Source of the DNA: Betaproteobacteria bacterium
Lineage (GTDB): Bacteria > Desulfobacterota > Desulfovibrionia > Desulfovibrionales > Desulfovibrionaceae
Assembly: GCA_009778295.1 (NCBI GenBank)
Contig: WRKB01000238.1
Location: forward strand, 1-6,445
Direction of reading: 5' to 3'
Length of the DNA: 6,445 nt
The position numbers and the translations under genes are program-made. The notes under the pieces are model-generated. The model was not told where the DNA came from. It saw nothing but the letters and a program-made list of their open reading frames with translations, and made no database searches. The number at the start of each line of letters is the position of its first letter. Positions within the stretch are counted from its first letter, which is position 1. Shown in pieces: positions 6,414-6,445 of the stretch.

Positions 6414-6445
6414 TTATTTCAGGATAAACTTGCCGCTGCTGTCCA
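6414..6445 (-). CDS. 3' end of an unidentified minus-strand gene upstream of putA
   Basis: Reading the minus strand from the window edge gives an open frame ending DSSGKFILK followed by TAA at 6416-6414. Only about ten codons are visible, so the gene cannot be identified. A short Gly-Lys-Phe end with hydrophobic residues and a final lysine occurs in periplasmic amino-acid binding proteins of LIV type. That would fit a transporter neighbourhood, but this is a guess from a few residues. A strong hairpin 22 bases downstream supports a real gene end here. If real, the gene runs in the same direction as putA, 91 bases upstream of it, and the two may share a transcript. Confidence 0.4.
   Translation of the reverse strand, partial: DSSGKFILK

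Overview
The window holds two gene blocks that converge on each other. On the plus strand, from the left edge to 3261, lies the 3' part of a LIV-type (branched-chain / hydrophobic amino acid) ABC importer operon: the end of livH (permease), then livM (permease), livG (ATPase) and livF (ATPase). On the minus strand, 3275-6322 encodes one large bifunctional PutA, with proline dehydrogenase and L-glutamate-gamma-semialdehyde (P5C) dehydrogenase in one chain. At the right edge the last ten codons of another minus-strand gene lie upstream of putA. No RNA gene, CRISPR array, insertion sequence or phage element was recognised.

Organism: a Gram-negative bacterium with roughly half G+C. The PutA is about 1,000 residues, lacks the N-terminal ribbon-helix-helix DNA-binding domain of enterobacterial PutA, and resembles from memory the compact Geobacter-type enzyme. 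With the liv gene style this suggests the former Deltaproteobacteria, perhaps a Desulfovibrio relative. This placement is inference, and no search was run.

Layout: livH/livM and livM/livG are joined by ATGA stop-start overlaps and are probably translationally coupled. The order then breaks: 121 non-genic bases separate livG from livF. They contain a UUCG-capped stem-loop (2411-2437) and a well-placed 15-codon ORF (2457-2504) in which six codons are leucine. Its stop codon overlaps the ribosome-binding site of livF. This is the most unusual signal in the window. livF and putA end tail-to-tail with 13 bases between their stop codons and no recognisable terminator. To the right of putA a 91-base spacer carries a perfect 11-bp GC-rich hairpin.

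Function: LivH/M form the membrane channel and LivG/F the ATP-hydrolysing pair; a periplasmic binding protein, not identifiable inside the window, would deliver the substrate. PutA oxidises proline to glutamate in two steps, passing electrons to the quinone pool and NAD+. The adjacency raises the possibility that the importer brings in proline or related amino acids for PutA, but the opposite orientation means they are not one operon. Apart from the livG-livF spacer, the region looks like ordinary core metabolism, and I see no convincing undescribed multi-gene system.
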